Of a stretch of 64,000 nt of DNA, positions 1 through 12,600 are shown one piece after another. The stretch covers positions 5,358,571 to 5,422,570 of the forward strand of contig CAIIXF020000011.1 of assembly GCA_903813345.2 (NCBI GenBank). The letters run 5' to 3'. The position numbers and the translations under genes were made by a program. Every line of letters begins with the position of its first letter. Positions within the stretch are counted from its first letter, which is position 1. Source of the DNA: Owenia fusiformis (lineage: Eukaryota > Annelida > Polychaeta > Sabellida > Oweniidae). The notes under the pieces are model-generated. The model worked only from the letters and a program-made list of their open reading frames with translations, made no database searches and was not told the origin of the DNA.

Positions 1-182
1 AAATTCTCAATTTGGATCACTTATCCAAGCCTGTTTATGTCTTGCGATTTATAAAAACTTTTCATCATACAATTTTTATACATTTTCAAACTATTGTAAA
101 AGAGTGGTATCGATATGGAGAACTTTTTGAACACACGTTTCTCTTAAACCAGTCATTAAAAAACACATTGTCAATTTGATGG
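1..182. repeat. Partial copy of a dispersed repeat
   Basis: These bases match 1788-1969 with essentially no difference and then diverge. The second copy lies inside a TA-flanked foldback element (1761-2190), so the window probably opens inside another copy of that element or of a repeat nested in it. A diverged relative is at about 12135-12260. A second stretch, about 196-290, matches about 12752-12840. No gene is visible. Confidence 0.7.
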
Positions 183-712
183 ACATCACATAAAGGACCA
201 TGTTTTTTACAGAATGTTTTCAATAATTGGTTTAGAGAAAAACATTGTTGAATTCAGTTCACCGTATCGATACCTATCCTTCATGTACATATTTTTGGGA
301 AATTTAAAGATAGGAAAAATATGGTGTTGGGACATATGGAGGTTGTGCATACTTATATCTTATGCTGTCGGTTGCACACTCGCACATGTTTTTTTTATGT
401 ATACAGAAATAAATTCTGCCACCTTTGGTATATCAAATAATGTATAATATCTTGTATGGCTAGATCGATGGTTCCATAGGCTTGACTATTTTCAAATTAG
501 CAATACGTGAAGCCTAATTTTGCTTTGACCGACTGCTACTTCAAAGAATCTAGGGTATATTGGCTAGGTGTGATGATGTCATTGGTCGTGAATTTTCAAA
601 ATAAGCAGTAGACCTTAGTTAACAAACTGTAACATCATCAATATAGCCAATATAACAAAGCCTCTTTGATGTATCCAAATGGAATATTGTTGTCTGATAG
701 GATCCAAGGACA

Positions 713-1222
713 CTGGCGATCCACTCGATTTCGCTGGTTACCGAAACGGTTCTGTAACAAAATGTAGGAACGTCGAAGGTACAATTTTTCTTTTTCCCTT
801 ATTTCACACGTTGTAGGCAGAATTCCCACGGCATTTTTATCACAAACGTGTATCAGTATCATACGTTTCAGAAAATGTAAATGTATTTGCGAACAAATAG
901 CTCAGAAGACTACAGAATCGTCGATTTTGTTCCTCACTTAAGTTACATAAACGGTATATCAGTTAAGATCAGCACTTTTAACCCATACCGTTTATGTAAC
1001 TTAAGTGAGTAATTAAATCAACGAGTCTGTTGTCTTCTGAGCTATTTTTTTTCGCAAACATGTACATTTTCTAAAACATATGATACTGATATACGTTTGT
1101 GAGAAAGAAATTCGTGGGGATTCTGCCTACAACGCGTGATATAAGGAAAAAATAAAAATCGTACGTACCTTCGACGTTCCGACAACCGTTTCGATAACTG
1201 GCGTAATCAAGCGGATCACCAG
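713..1222. mobile_element. Foldback MITE, family 1, copy 1
   Basis: Long imperfect terminal inverted repeats run inward from CTGGCGATCCACTCGATT at the left end to its inverted counterpart ending GGATCACCAG at the right. The arms pair over about 200 bases each, meeting near a short spacer around 960-990. A second, better preserved copy is at 19528-20053. There is no transposase reading frame, so this is a non-autonomous element. I could not define a target-site duplication. Confidence 0.75.
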
Positions 1223-1232
1223 TGAAAGAGGA

Positions 1233-1700
1233 AGCCATTATTCAAACTCAATACCCCGGCCGTTGCCCGGCGTAGACCAATTTAATAAGCAACACTATTA
1301 CCGTATTTTGAAGACTAGAACTGCTTAGGAATCTTAAATACTACCAAAATATTAATATTCGAAATGACCATCTTTCACCGGGAAACTTGGTCCAAAGAGA
1401 ACTTTATGGGAATATTTTTACTAAATTGTTCCACTGCAGGCAATGGAGTATCGAATTCGAATAATAGCTGCCATTCTTCTTTGGATATGATAACTATACT
1501 TGACCTGATCCGAACCTTCAGAGAACCAGATCTAATGCCTTGGTACCATTTGCTACGATTTTCACTACGGCGCCCGGCAGATTGAGTATTTTGTTCAAAA
1601 TTGAATACAGATTTGAACAAAAAACTCAATCGGCCGGGCTCCGGCCGATGGATCGGAGCAAATGTGACCCAGGCATTGCCCCAAATAAAATCTCTCACGG
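1233..1700. repeat. Dispersed repeat related to 10190-10440
   Basis: About 250 bases here align with 10190-10440, with shared blocks such as ACTAAATTGTTCCACTGCAG. The 107-codon open frame on the minus strand in this stretch shows no recognisable domain and is not called as a gene. Confidence 0.55.
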
Positions 1701-1760
1701 ATAACTTTCAATAAATACTAACCCATAATTGTATGTATGTGTTTTCACCAGGGGGGGGTA

Positions 1761-2190
1761 CACTCCCCTGCATTAATTTGGCTACCAAAATTCTCAATTT
1801 GGATCACTTATCCAAGCCTGTTTATGTCTTGCGATTTATAAAAACTTTTCATCATACAATTTTTATACATTTTCAAACTATTGTAAAAGAGTGGTATCGA
1901 TATGGAGAACTTTTTGAACACACGTTTCTCTTAAACCAGTCATTAAAAAACACATTGTCAATTTGATGGTCATCTTTTGAATGGAAACAATATAATTTGA
2001 AAAATATATATATGCTTTCATCTATATTGTTTTAGAAAGACATCAAGCACTTGTTTTGTTCTAGGTATCATGTTTCCATATCAATACCACTCCTTTGTAA
2101 TCAAGAAACAAAATTAAGATTAAAGACTCTATAGGTTTAGTTATTCTATTAAATGAAAACATCCAGTCGGCAAACTTATGCAGGGGAGTG
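1761..2190. mobile_element. TA-flanked foldback element (CACTCCCCT family)
   Basis: The ends are CACTCCCCTGCAT and its inverse ATGCAGGGGAGTG, each directly bordered by TA (1759-1760 and 2191-2192). A TA target duplication is typical of Tc1/mariner-type transposition (established knowledge). Relatives with the same ends are at 15637-16045, 23150-24011 and 53344 onward. No transposase is encoded. Confidence 0.75.
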
Positions 2191-2199
2191 TAATTTTCT

Positions 2200-3549
2200 A
2201 TAATACTGAAATTGATTTATATTTTTTTAATTGATCATATTCTAATAACAGACACAGACGGTTTTATGTTACTAAATTTTATTTATATGTAATTAAACCT
2301 CAAGATCTTACAGATTACAATCAATATATTGCTGTTTTACAATAATTATTTTGAAAGTCTTAACCTAGTCAAATATTTCATCAAAATACATTCATCAGTG
2401 TTTCCCAAAAGCAAAATTAAATATTTCAATTGACAATGATCTTTATTAAAATAATGATTAATAATGTTCACGAATTTATTTTAATACCATATAAATAAAT
2501 TAATAAATAAGTTGAAATGATATTACTATAATACATAAAGATACAGTATCAAATTGGCTTATCCATGTCCTAATTCTGAAATGCCGTTTAGTAAACATAG
2601 TTAAATATTATAAATTGTGCACTTAAATTCAAAATGGCCACCTTATTAGAACCCGACATACACAAAATCTAATCAGATTTTGGCATAAGTCTGCCCCTGT
2701 GTCTATTAAAATGCACATAACTTCTTATTTATATATTACATATTATGTTTCTTGGTCCTAGCATCTTGTAGGTTCCATGCCTCATGGGCCATGGTTCCAT
2801 GGGTCATTGTATGTTATGTTACGTGCCCTTAACTGTTTCAGGGTTGTTGTAACCTTTATTGATTTAAACCCAGAACTTTCATACTTTCTTTTTCTCATAT
2901 TATATATTCTTTCAATATGAGGCAGTTCAATCTAAAACAGATATAGTTTTCCTACTTTAAATTGCAACTTCTTCATTTTGATGTGTATCTGTCTGCATAT
3001 TGATTGAATATACAAGAGTTGATAGAGTAAATATTCAACTTAACATGGTACATAGGAAGATCAACCAATAGTGTTTAAGTTGTTAAAACTAGAAATACAT
3101 TTCAAGATATGAGTCATCTCCCATATTAGGGTGCAAATACCCGGAATTCACTATTTAGCATATCGACTTCATAATAACATACGATTTATACGGAACAGTT
3201 AGCTGGCTGTCGAATTTTATTTTGTTTCGTACACGATCATGTTTATCTTTATACAATGGTTCCAAATATTTGTTTCAATTTAATATTTTTTAAATTGACT
3301 TTACTGTTAAACCATTCAATGACACTGGTTTTGCACAAGATCCGTCTGTAGGCTCGATTCAAAGACAGAAGTTAAGTCTCGCGTCAATAAACGTTTCCAC
3401 TCCTTCGGTACAGCTGATATTATAGCATAATGATCAATAAAATTAATTTGTGCGTTGTATTTTGCCTTAAAATCATAATAATGTAAAAATGTCCCTGGTC
3501 ATTTAGGATGTCATTTAGGTAAATGACCCCATTATCCATAAGATGCTTA
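2200..3549. other. Intergenic AT-rich DNA
   Basis: No coding exon, RNA gene or clear element is visible. This is the 3' flank of the repeat-protein gene on the minus strand. Confidence 0.6.
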
Positions 3550-3555
3550 TTTATT
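3550..3555 (-). terminator. Polyadenylation signal of the repeat-protein gene
   Basis: AATAAA on the minus strand, about 48 nt past the TAA stop at 3603-3605. The position fits a short 3' untranslated region. Confidence 0.6.
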
Positions 3556-3602
3556 ACCTCTTTGTTATTAATTAGGACCAATCTATTATAGATGAGAATT
3601 TT

Positions 3603-6600
3603 TTACTGTATCTTCGGTTCAACGCCTTTAAAAGTTTCTGGATCGTTTTTTATTTCACGTTCCATGCCCTTAAATGTTTTAGGGTCGTTGTATCTTTTAG
3701 GCTCCATAGCTTTAAATGTTTCTTGGTCGTTGTATCTTTTAGGCCCTATGGCTTTAAATGTTTCTGGTTCGTTGTATCTTTTAGGCTCCATAGCTTTAAA
3801 TGTTTCTGGTTCGTTGTATCTTTTAGGTTCCATGCCTTTAAATGTTTCTGGGTCGTTGTATCTTTTAGGCTCCATAGCTTTAAATGTTTCTGGTTTGTTG
3901 TATCTTTTAGGCTCCATGGCTTTAAATGTTTTAGGGTCGTTGTATCTTTTAGGCTCCATGGCTTTAAATGTTTTAGGGTCGTTGTATCTTTTAGGCTCCA
4001 TGGCTTTAAATGTTTCTGGTTCGTTGTATCTTTTAGGTTCCATGGCTTTAAATGTTTCTGGTTCGTTGTATCTTTTAGGCTCCATGGCTTTAAATGTTTC
4101 TGGTTCGTTGTATCTTTTAGGCTCCATGGCTTTAAATGTTTCTGGTTCGTTGTATCTTTTAGGTTCCATGCCTTTAAATGTTCCAGGGTTGTTATACCTT
4201 TTAGGTTTCATGCCTTTAAATGTTTCTGGTTCGTTGTATCTTTTAGGTTCCATGCCTTTAAATGTTTCTGGTTCGTTGTATCTTTTAGGTTTCATGCCTT
4301 TAAATGTTTCTGGTTCGTTGAACCTTTTAGATTCCACCCCCTTAAATGTTTTAGGGTCGTTGTATCTTTTAGGCTCCATGGCTTTAAATGTTTCTGGTTT
4401 GTTGTATCTTTTAGGCTCCATGGCTTTAAATGTTTCTGGGTCGTTGTATCTTTTAGGTTCCATGCTTTTAAATGTTTCTGGGTTGTTATACCTTTTAGGT
4501 TTCATGCCTTTAAATGTTTCTGGTTCGTTGTATCTTTTAGGCTCCATGGCTTTAAATGTTTCTGGTTCGTTGTATCTTTTAGGTTCCATGCCTTTAAATG
4601 TTTCGGGGTTGTTATACCTTTTAGGTTTCATGCCTTTAAATGTTTCTGGTTCGTTGTATCTTTTAGGTTCCATGGCTTTAAATGTTTCTGGTTCGTTGTA
4701 TCTTTTAGGCTCCATGGCTTTAAATGTTTCTGGTTCGTTGTATCTTTTAGGTTCCATGCCTTTAAATGTTTTAGGGTCGTTGTATCTTTTAGGCTCTATG
4801 GCTTTAAATGTTTCTTGGTCGTTGTATCTTTTAGGCTCCATGGCTTTAAATGTTTCTTGGTCGTTGTATCTTTTAGGCTCCATGGCTTTAAATGTTTCTG
4901 GTTCGTTGTATCTTTTAGGTTCCATGCCTTTAAATGTTTTAGGGTCGTTGTATCTTTTAGGCTCCGTGCCCTTAAATGTTTCTTGGTCGTTGTATCTTTT
5001 AGGCTCCATGGCTTTTAATATTTGTCGTTTGTTGTATCTTTGAGGTTCCATGCCTGTAAATGTTTCAGGGTCATTGTACCTTTTAAGTGTCATGCCTTTA
5101 AATGTTTTAGGGTCGTTGTTTCTTTTACGTTCCATGCCTTTAAATGTTTCAGGGTCGTTGTATCTTTTAGGTTCCATGCCTTTAAATGTTTTAGGGTCGT
5201 TGTATCTTTTAGGTTCCATGCCTTTAAATGTTTCAGGGTCGTTGTACCTTTTAGGTTGCATGCCTTTAAATGTTTCAGGGTTGTTATACCTTTTAGGTTC
5301 CATGCCTTTAAATGTTTTAGGGTCGTTGTATCTTTTAGGCTCCATGGCTTTTAATATTTGTCGTTTGTTGTATCTTTGAGGTTCCATGCCTTTAAATGTT
5401 TCAGGGTCGTTGTATCTTTTAGGTTCCATGCCTTTAAATGATTCTGGGTCGTTGTTTCTTTTAGGTTCCATGCCTTTAAATGTTTCCTGGTCGTTGTTTC
5501 TTTTAGCTTCCATCCCCTTAAATGTTTCAGGGTCGTTGTTCCTTTTAGGTTTCATGCCTTTAAATGTTTCTTGGTCGTTGTTTCTTTTAGGTTCCATGCC
5601 TTTAAATGTTTCAGGGTTGTTATACCTTTTAGGTTTCATGCCTTTAAATGTTTCTTTGTCGTTGTATCTTTTAGGTTCCATGCCTTTAAATGATTCTGGG
5701 TCGTTGTACCTTTTAGGTGTTAGTCCTTTAAATGTTTCCTGGTCGTTGTTTCTTTTAGCTTCCATCCCCTTAAATGTTTCAGGGTCGTTGTACCTTTTAG
5801 GTTGCATGCCTTTAAATGTTTCAGGGTTGTTATACCTTTTAGGTTCCATGCCTTTAAATGTTTTAGGGTCGTTGTATCTTTTAGGCTCCATGGCTTTTAA
5901 TATTTGTCGTTTGTTGTATCTTTGAGGTTCCATGCCTTTAAATGTTTCAGGGTCGTTGTATCTTTTAGGTTCCATGCCTTTAAATGATTCTGGGTCGTTG
6001 TTTCTTTTAGGTTCCATGCCTTTAAATGTTTCCTGGTCGTTGTTTCTTTTAGCTTCCATCCCCTTAAATGATTCTGGGTCGTTGTACCTTTTAGGTGTTA
6101 GTCCTTTAAATGTTTCCTGGTCGTTGTTTCTTTTAGCTTCCATCCCCTTAAATGTTTCAGGGTCGTTGTTCCTTTTAGGTTTCATGCCTTTAAATGTTTC
6201 TTGGTCGTTGTTTCTTTTAGGTTCCATGCCTTTAAATGTTTCAGGGTTGTTATACCTTTTAGGTTTCATGCCTTTAAATGTTTCTTGGTCGTTGTTTCTT
6301 TTAGGTTCCGTGCCTTTAAATGATTCTGGATCGTTGACCCTTTTAGGTTCCATGCCTTTAAATGTTTCAGGGTTGTTATACCTTTTAGGTTTCATGCCTT
6401 TAAATGTTTCTTGGTCGTTGTTTCTTTTAGGTTCCATGCCTTTAAATGTTTCAGGGTTGTTATACCTTTTAGGTTTCATGCCTTTAAATGTTTCTTGGTC
6501 GTTGTTTCTTTTAGGTTCCATGCCTTTAAATGTTTCAGGGTTGTTATACCTTTTAGGTTCCATGCCTTTAAATGATTCTGGATCGTTGACCCTTTTAGGT

Positions 6601-9600
6601 TCCATGGCTTTTAATATTTGTCGTTTGTTGTTTCTTTTAGGTTCCATGCCTTTAAATGATTCTGGATCGTTGACCCTTTTAGGTTCCATGGCTTTCAATA
6701 TTTGTCGTTTGTTGTTTCTTTTAGGCTCCATGGCTTTAAATGTTTCTGGTTCGTTGTATCTTTTACGTTCCATGCCTTTAAATGTTTTAGGGTCGTTGTA
6801 TCTTTTAGGCTCCATGGCTTTAAATGTTTCTTGGTCGTTGTATCTTTTAGGTTCCATGCCTTTAAATGTTTCAGGGTCGTTGTACCTTTTAGGTTGCATG
6901 CCTTTAAATGTTTCAGGGTCGTTGTACCTTTTAGGTTGCATGCCTTTAAATGTTTTAGGGTCGTTGTATCTTTTAGGTTCTATGCCTTTAAATGTTTCTT
7001 GGTCGTTGTATCTTTTATGTTCCATGCCTTTAAATGTTTCTGGGTCGTTGTATCTTTTAGGCTCCATGCCTTTAAATGTTTCTGGTTCGTTGTATCTTTT
7101 ACGTTCCGTGCCTTTAAATGTTTTAGGGTCGTTGTACCTTTTAGGTTCCATGGCTTTAAATGTTTTAGGATCGTTGTTTCTTTTAGGTTCCATGCCTTTA
7201 AATGTTTTTGGTTCGTTGTATCTTTTAGGCTCCATGGCTTTAAATGTTTCTTGGTCGTTGTATCTTTTAGGCTCCATGGCTTTAAATGTTTCTTGGTCGT
7301 TGTATCTTTTAGGTTCCATGCCTTTAAATGATTCTGGGTCGTTGTACCTTTTAGGTGTTAGTCCTTTAAGTGTTTCCTGGTCGTTGTTTCTTTTAGCTTC
7401 CATCCCCTTAAATGTTTCAGGGTCGTTGTTCCTTTTAGGTTTCATGCCTTTAAATGTTTCTTGGTCGTTGTTTCTTTTAAGTTCCATGCCTTTAAATGGT
7501 TCTGGATCGTTGACCCTTTTAGGTTCCATGGCTTTAAATGTTTCTGGTTCGTTGTATCTTTTAGGCTCAATGGCTTTAAATGTTTCTGGTTCGTTGTATC
7601 TTTGAGGTTCCATGGCTTTAAATGTTTTAGGGTCGTTGTATCTTTTAGGCTCCATAGCTTTAAATCTTTTAGGGTCGTTGTATCTTTTAGGTTCCATGCC
7701 TTTAAATGTTTTTGGGTCGTTGTATCTTTTAGGTTCCATGGCTTTAAATGTTTCTTGGTCGTTGTATCTTTTAGGTTCCATGCCTTTAAATGTTTCTGGG
7801 TCGTTGTATCTTTTAGGTTCCATGCCTTTAAATGTTTTTGGGTCGTTGTGTCTTTTAGGTTCCATGGCTTTAAATGTTTCTTGGTCGTTGTATCTTTTAG
7901 GTTCCATGCCTTTAAATGTTTTAGGGCCGTTGTATCTTTTAGGTTCCATGCCTTTAAATGTTTTAGGGTCGTTGTATCTTTTAGGTTCTATGCCTTTAAA
8001 TGTTTCTGGTTCGTTGTATCTTTTAGGTTCTATGCCTTTAAATGTTTCAGGGTCGTTGTGTCTTTTAGGTTCCATGGCTTTAAATGTTTCTTGGTCGTTG
8101 TATCTTTTAGGTTCCATGCCTTTAAATGTTTTAGGGTCGTTGTATCTTTTAGGTTTCATGCCCTTAAATGTTTCTGGTTCGTTGTATCTTTTAAGTTCCA
8201 TGTCTTTAAATGTTTCTTGGTCTTTGTTTCTTTTAAGTTCCATGCCCTTAAATGTTTCTTGGTCGTTGTATCTTTTAGGTTCCGCGCCTTTAAATGTTTC
8301 TCGGTCATTATATATTTTAGTTCCCATGTCTTTTAATCGTTTTTTTAACATTCCAGGGCTATTGCGTTTTTTACGTTTCATTCCTATTATCGTTTCTGGT
8401 TCTTTGTTCATTTTATGTTCCATTCTCTCGATGGATGCTGGGATGTTGCGTTTTATTATTTCCACTCCTTTGAATTTCTTTTGGGGGCTGCGTTTTTTAT
8501 TTTCCTTGTCCTTAAATGTTTTTCTGTAGTTGGGCCTCTCAAGTTTTATTCCCATTAGTGTTTCTTGGCTGGGGCGTCTTTTAGATTTTGTGTCGTCTAA
8601 AGGAGGTGTCAAATTATTGCGTATTAAACGTAACATGTCCTTTAAAACCTCTATATTATTGCGTCTCATCGTATCAGTTCCCTTATATGCCATCGGGTCA
8701 TTGCGTCTTGCCATTACTGTGCTCTTCGGTCCATTGCGTCTTGTCAGGTATAAGTCCATCAATGATGTCGGGTAATTGCGTCTTGCAAGTTGTATATCCT
8801 TCAATAGAAATGGGTCATTGTGTCTTGCAATTTGTACATCGTTTAATGATGACAGGTCATCGCGTCTTGCAAGTTGTGCATTCTTTAATAGTAATGGGTC
8901 ATTGCGTCTTGTAAGTTGTGCATCCTTTAATAGTAATGGGCTGTAGCGTCTTGAAAGTTGCGCATCCTTTAAAAGTAATGGGTTGTAGCGTCTTGATACT
9001 GGTGGAAGATCGTACTCAAAGAACCCATAGGGAGAATCATCTGTATAGTAGAAAGGGTAATCCGCATATTGGAATCTCTCAGATGTAAAGTCGTCGTTTA
9101 GATCTAGGTAGGCTGGATTATCCTGCTCCCAGTCTTGTGCTTCTTCTGAACGACCCACCATTGCAAGTGCCTGGACCGCATGGTCTTTGCAACACGTGGG
9201 ATCCAAAAGGTCAAACGCTTGCTCGTCATATGATCTCCCAGGACACCGTAACAGGAATTCTCTGAAATAAATCAGCCTCTTTTTACCAAGTGCTTTGTTC
9301 ATGATTATATATTTGGCAAATACTGGGTGATCCAATAAAATTGCAACTCATAAATCCAATACTTCCATAATAGGTACTAAATTACATTCTTTGCTCAATA
9401 ACGCAAGGGTTGGCGCATTTTTTTGCCTTTCAAACGCTCTCATATACTCAAGAAAAGTCAAAATAATTCCAATTATTATTATAAAAACGCTGATATTTTA
9501 GGGTCACCCAGTATTTGTTACAGCGTTTTACCATTTTGATTATTCTTGTAGTGATTCGAGGCTAAATTGTCAAATCTACCCCCCCCCCCTGAAATTTCTT

Positions 9601-12600
9601 TAAAATTGAAGCCCCTTGGCAAAATAAGACAAGACGTTTTTTATAATAGAATAAATAAAAGCGTGCGTGTATACGTAAGTACAATTATGATTGTCGACGT
9701 TTGGGTTTGGCTTAAGTAACAGATGGTAACGCTAGCTTTTGTAATTGTAATTAGTTGGTGAAATTTTGTTATGTTAACATGTGCCTTTTGTTTAAAAGCC
9801 CATGACCTTTACAAGCAGAAGTAGGAAACAATTCAACCTTACCCACAGCTGGTACTCATTATCCCATGCATGCACCGTACTGTTTGATATGTATGTCGAT
9901 TTTTCCTGAAAATAAAATAAAACAACGATGTAGGTTTACATTTTTATTCTGAAATGAGGCTTCCACTCGGTCTCTCTGGGCGTTTTGAAAGACTTCGCTG
10001 CTATCGACCAATCCAAAGTGTTATTTACAGTGAAATTAGCATAATGCTCAAGCCAACACATTCTAAAAGCCAAACGTTTCCGTTAAGTATTTGTGTTATT
10101 TCTCATGTATCAAATTAATTAAAGAATCAACTATTTAAATAAATAAACTATTTTTAGAATTATTATGTTTTAGGAAATCACAAAGTTCCAAGCCGTTATT
10201 CAAACTAAATACTCCATCGCCCGACGATGACCAATTGGTAACAATATTAATTATATTTTGAAGACGGCTGAGGAAGCTTGGACACTACCAAAATATTCGT
10301 AATGACGATCTTTCAAGTTTAACGAAATACTTGATCCAAAGAGACCCTTATAGAAATATTTTTACTAAATTGTTCCACTGCAGGCAACGGAGCATCAAGT
10401 TTGAATAACGGCTGCAAATCCTCTTTGAATCAACACGTAAAAATTAACAAAAAATGCTAAATAAAACAATACCCATAATGCTCATTCGACACGGGCAATA
10501 ACCAGACCTAAACATTCCCACGCGGATCCAACTATAGGCAACGAAAACCCGCCAATTGGAATTTTAGACCAACCAGATGTTTGAAAATCAAGAATTGTAA
10601 GTCTCATAGCACACCGTTTTTTCAAACTTGTCACGTTAAAATCAAAACAAATGGCTGCAAAGAGCCGCATCACAGAGCCGGAGACCCAAACGCTTCTAAT
10701 AAAAGAATAATTTACCAACACGAAAAGGGGATTTTGATTTTAATGGAACAATTTTGAATAAATGACGTCAATGCACAGACACTGTGTTAAAATAATATAA
10801 CAAATGAAACTGTTTATGTCATATGGGGAAAAATAATTTGGAAAAAATATGATTTTGATTGAAATATTCCAGAAGGAAAAACAAGATATTTTATCATTTT
10901 CAAACAAAAGACTCAAAATTGGTATCCTAGAACTGGAATGTTGCCATCATTTTTGAAAAGCTGCAATTATAAAAAAGTGATGATGAGTTCAACAAAAGAT
11001 TGTCTTATGTTAGGAGTGCTTTAAAGTTTATCGAGTGATATTTCTTGAAAAACTATTGAAAATTGTAAAAGTTATCAGGAAAAATATGTATATGACTTCT
11101 ACTAGTAAGCTAATCGGACTGACGACATCGGAAAGTTGCATTCCCGAATACAAGCTCGTTTTAAAGGTACTAGCAAGGATGCGCGTGTCTGGTCTGGTGA
11201 ATACCCATGATATGGCAACTTACTTGATATTCCCAATGTTTTGGTTCATGTATGAAGCAAGATGATTGCCACCTTGAATACACAAAGCATCACTGACAAC
11301 GTTCAGCAGTTCCTGAATCCTCCTACTGCTATCAGTGGGGGCAACAGCGTATAGAGACGTCGCTGAAAAAGAACAGCGTCCTGAGTCATGATCTTAAATA
11401 CCCGACCCTAATTGACATATAGATGGATTAGCAAAAATCGACGAGGGTAAAATGTTCCAAGCAGTTCGACCAGACCCCCTCATGTCTGTCTTTTGGAAAG
11501 ATAGACGGTTATTGCGATGTGTGAGTAGTATATGGTGAATAGTTTGAAAATATTATTTGTTTCACCCAAAACCATGTCCCTGATACCATTGTCGTACCTT
11601 TATTAATTCATTTATGACTTTTACGACTGTCTTAAAAATATTGGAATGCATTGTGTTTGACAGAATTTTCTTGCCAAACAGTATGAAGGCTGTCCTAATG
11701 TTAAAGGCCCAATGTAAAGTTTGAAAATATGTTTTTATCATTCGTTTAATTTTCTATTTTTCATGACCTTTTTATTTAAGAGATTTTTAAAAAAGTTGGG
11801 GGAGTTGTTTTTTGTTTAGGTCTATATTTAACTAATTTTTGTACCACCGCAAATTTGAGGCCCCATTTCTTGGACCATTATTGATGGAATTTTAAAAAAT
11901 TAAATTCGATTCAACCCCGACTATTCTAATTTGATTCGCAATGATATTTCTAAAATTAATGATAATGATCGGCATAATGATCATCTATAGGACATTTTCA
12001 AATGCTTCCTGCTTGACGGGTATTGCTTGTTCAGTTTTCGGAATTTGTTACTGTTAGTTTCTTTAATGTATTTATAATGTTATTATTTTAATCGTACCGA
12101 GTGCCAATTCATTTAACCCATCTTAAAGAAATAAAACAAATGAGTGATATCGATATGGTGAACTTTTTGTTTTGAACACACGTTTCTCTTAAACCAGTCA
12201 TAAAGAATCTAAAAATTTAACACATCGTCAATTAAATGGTCATCTTTTGAATGGTAACAATATAATTTGAAAAATATATAAATAATCTCATTTATTTTGT
12301 TTTAGAAAGCACATCAAACACTTGTTTTTATCTTGGTATCATGTTTCCAGAGTGAAATGAAACATCTTTCCGAACCTCATTGGAACAAAACGACATAAAC
12401 ACATGTTTAGGTCTCTCAATATTGTAATTGTACAAAGGAAATTAAATGAGATTTTTATCTATTTTGGGGGGATTTTGTTTTAATTTCTTTAATACTTGTT
12501 TTAGAATCAACCAAAAATTCCTTTGTATAACCATAATATTGAGAGGTCTAAAACACTTTGTATGTGCTATTTTGTTCCTACAAGGTTTGGAAAGACATTT

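Noticed and set aside
1375-1698. 107-codon minus-strand frame
   Set aside because: It lies in a dispersed repeat that also occurs at 10190-10440, where the frame is not kept.
3592-8529. Long plus-strand open frames with hydrophobic repeats opposite the array
   Set aside because: They arise because a 42-bp unit keeps all frames in step. The minus frame has a signal peptide exon, conserved splice phases and a paralogue; the plus frames have none.
3606-8995. CRISPR-like or satellite array
   Set aside because: There are no spacers; the units are contiguous 42-mers in one 1886-codon frame, and the host is an animal.
10482-10721. Minus-strand frame with an internal MRLFAAICF
   Set aside because: It lies in intron 2 of gene B and has no splice or homology support.
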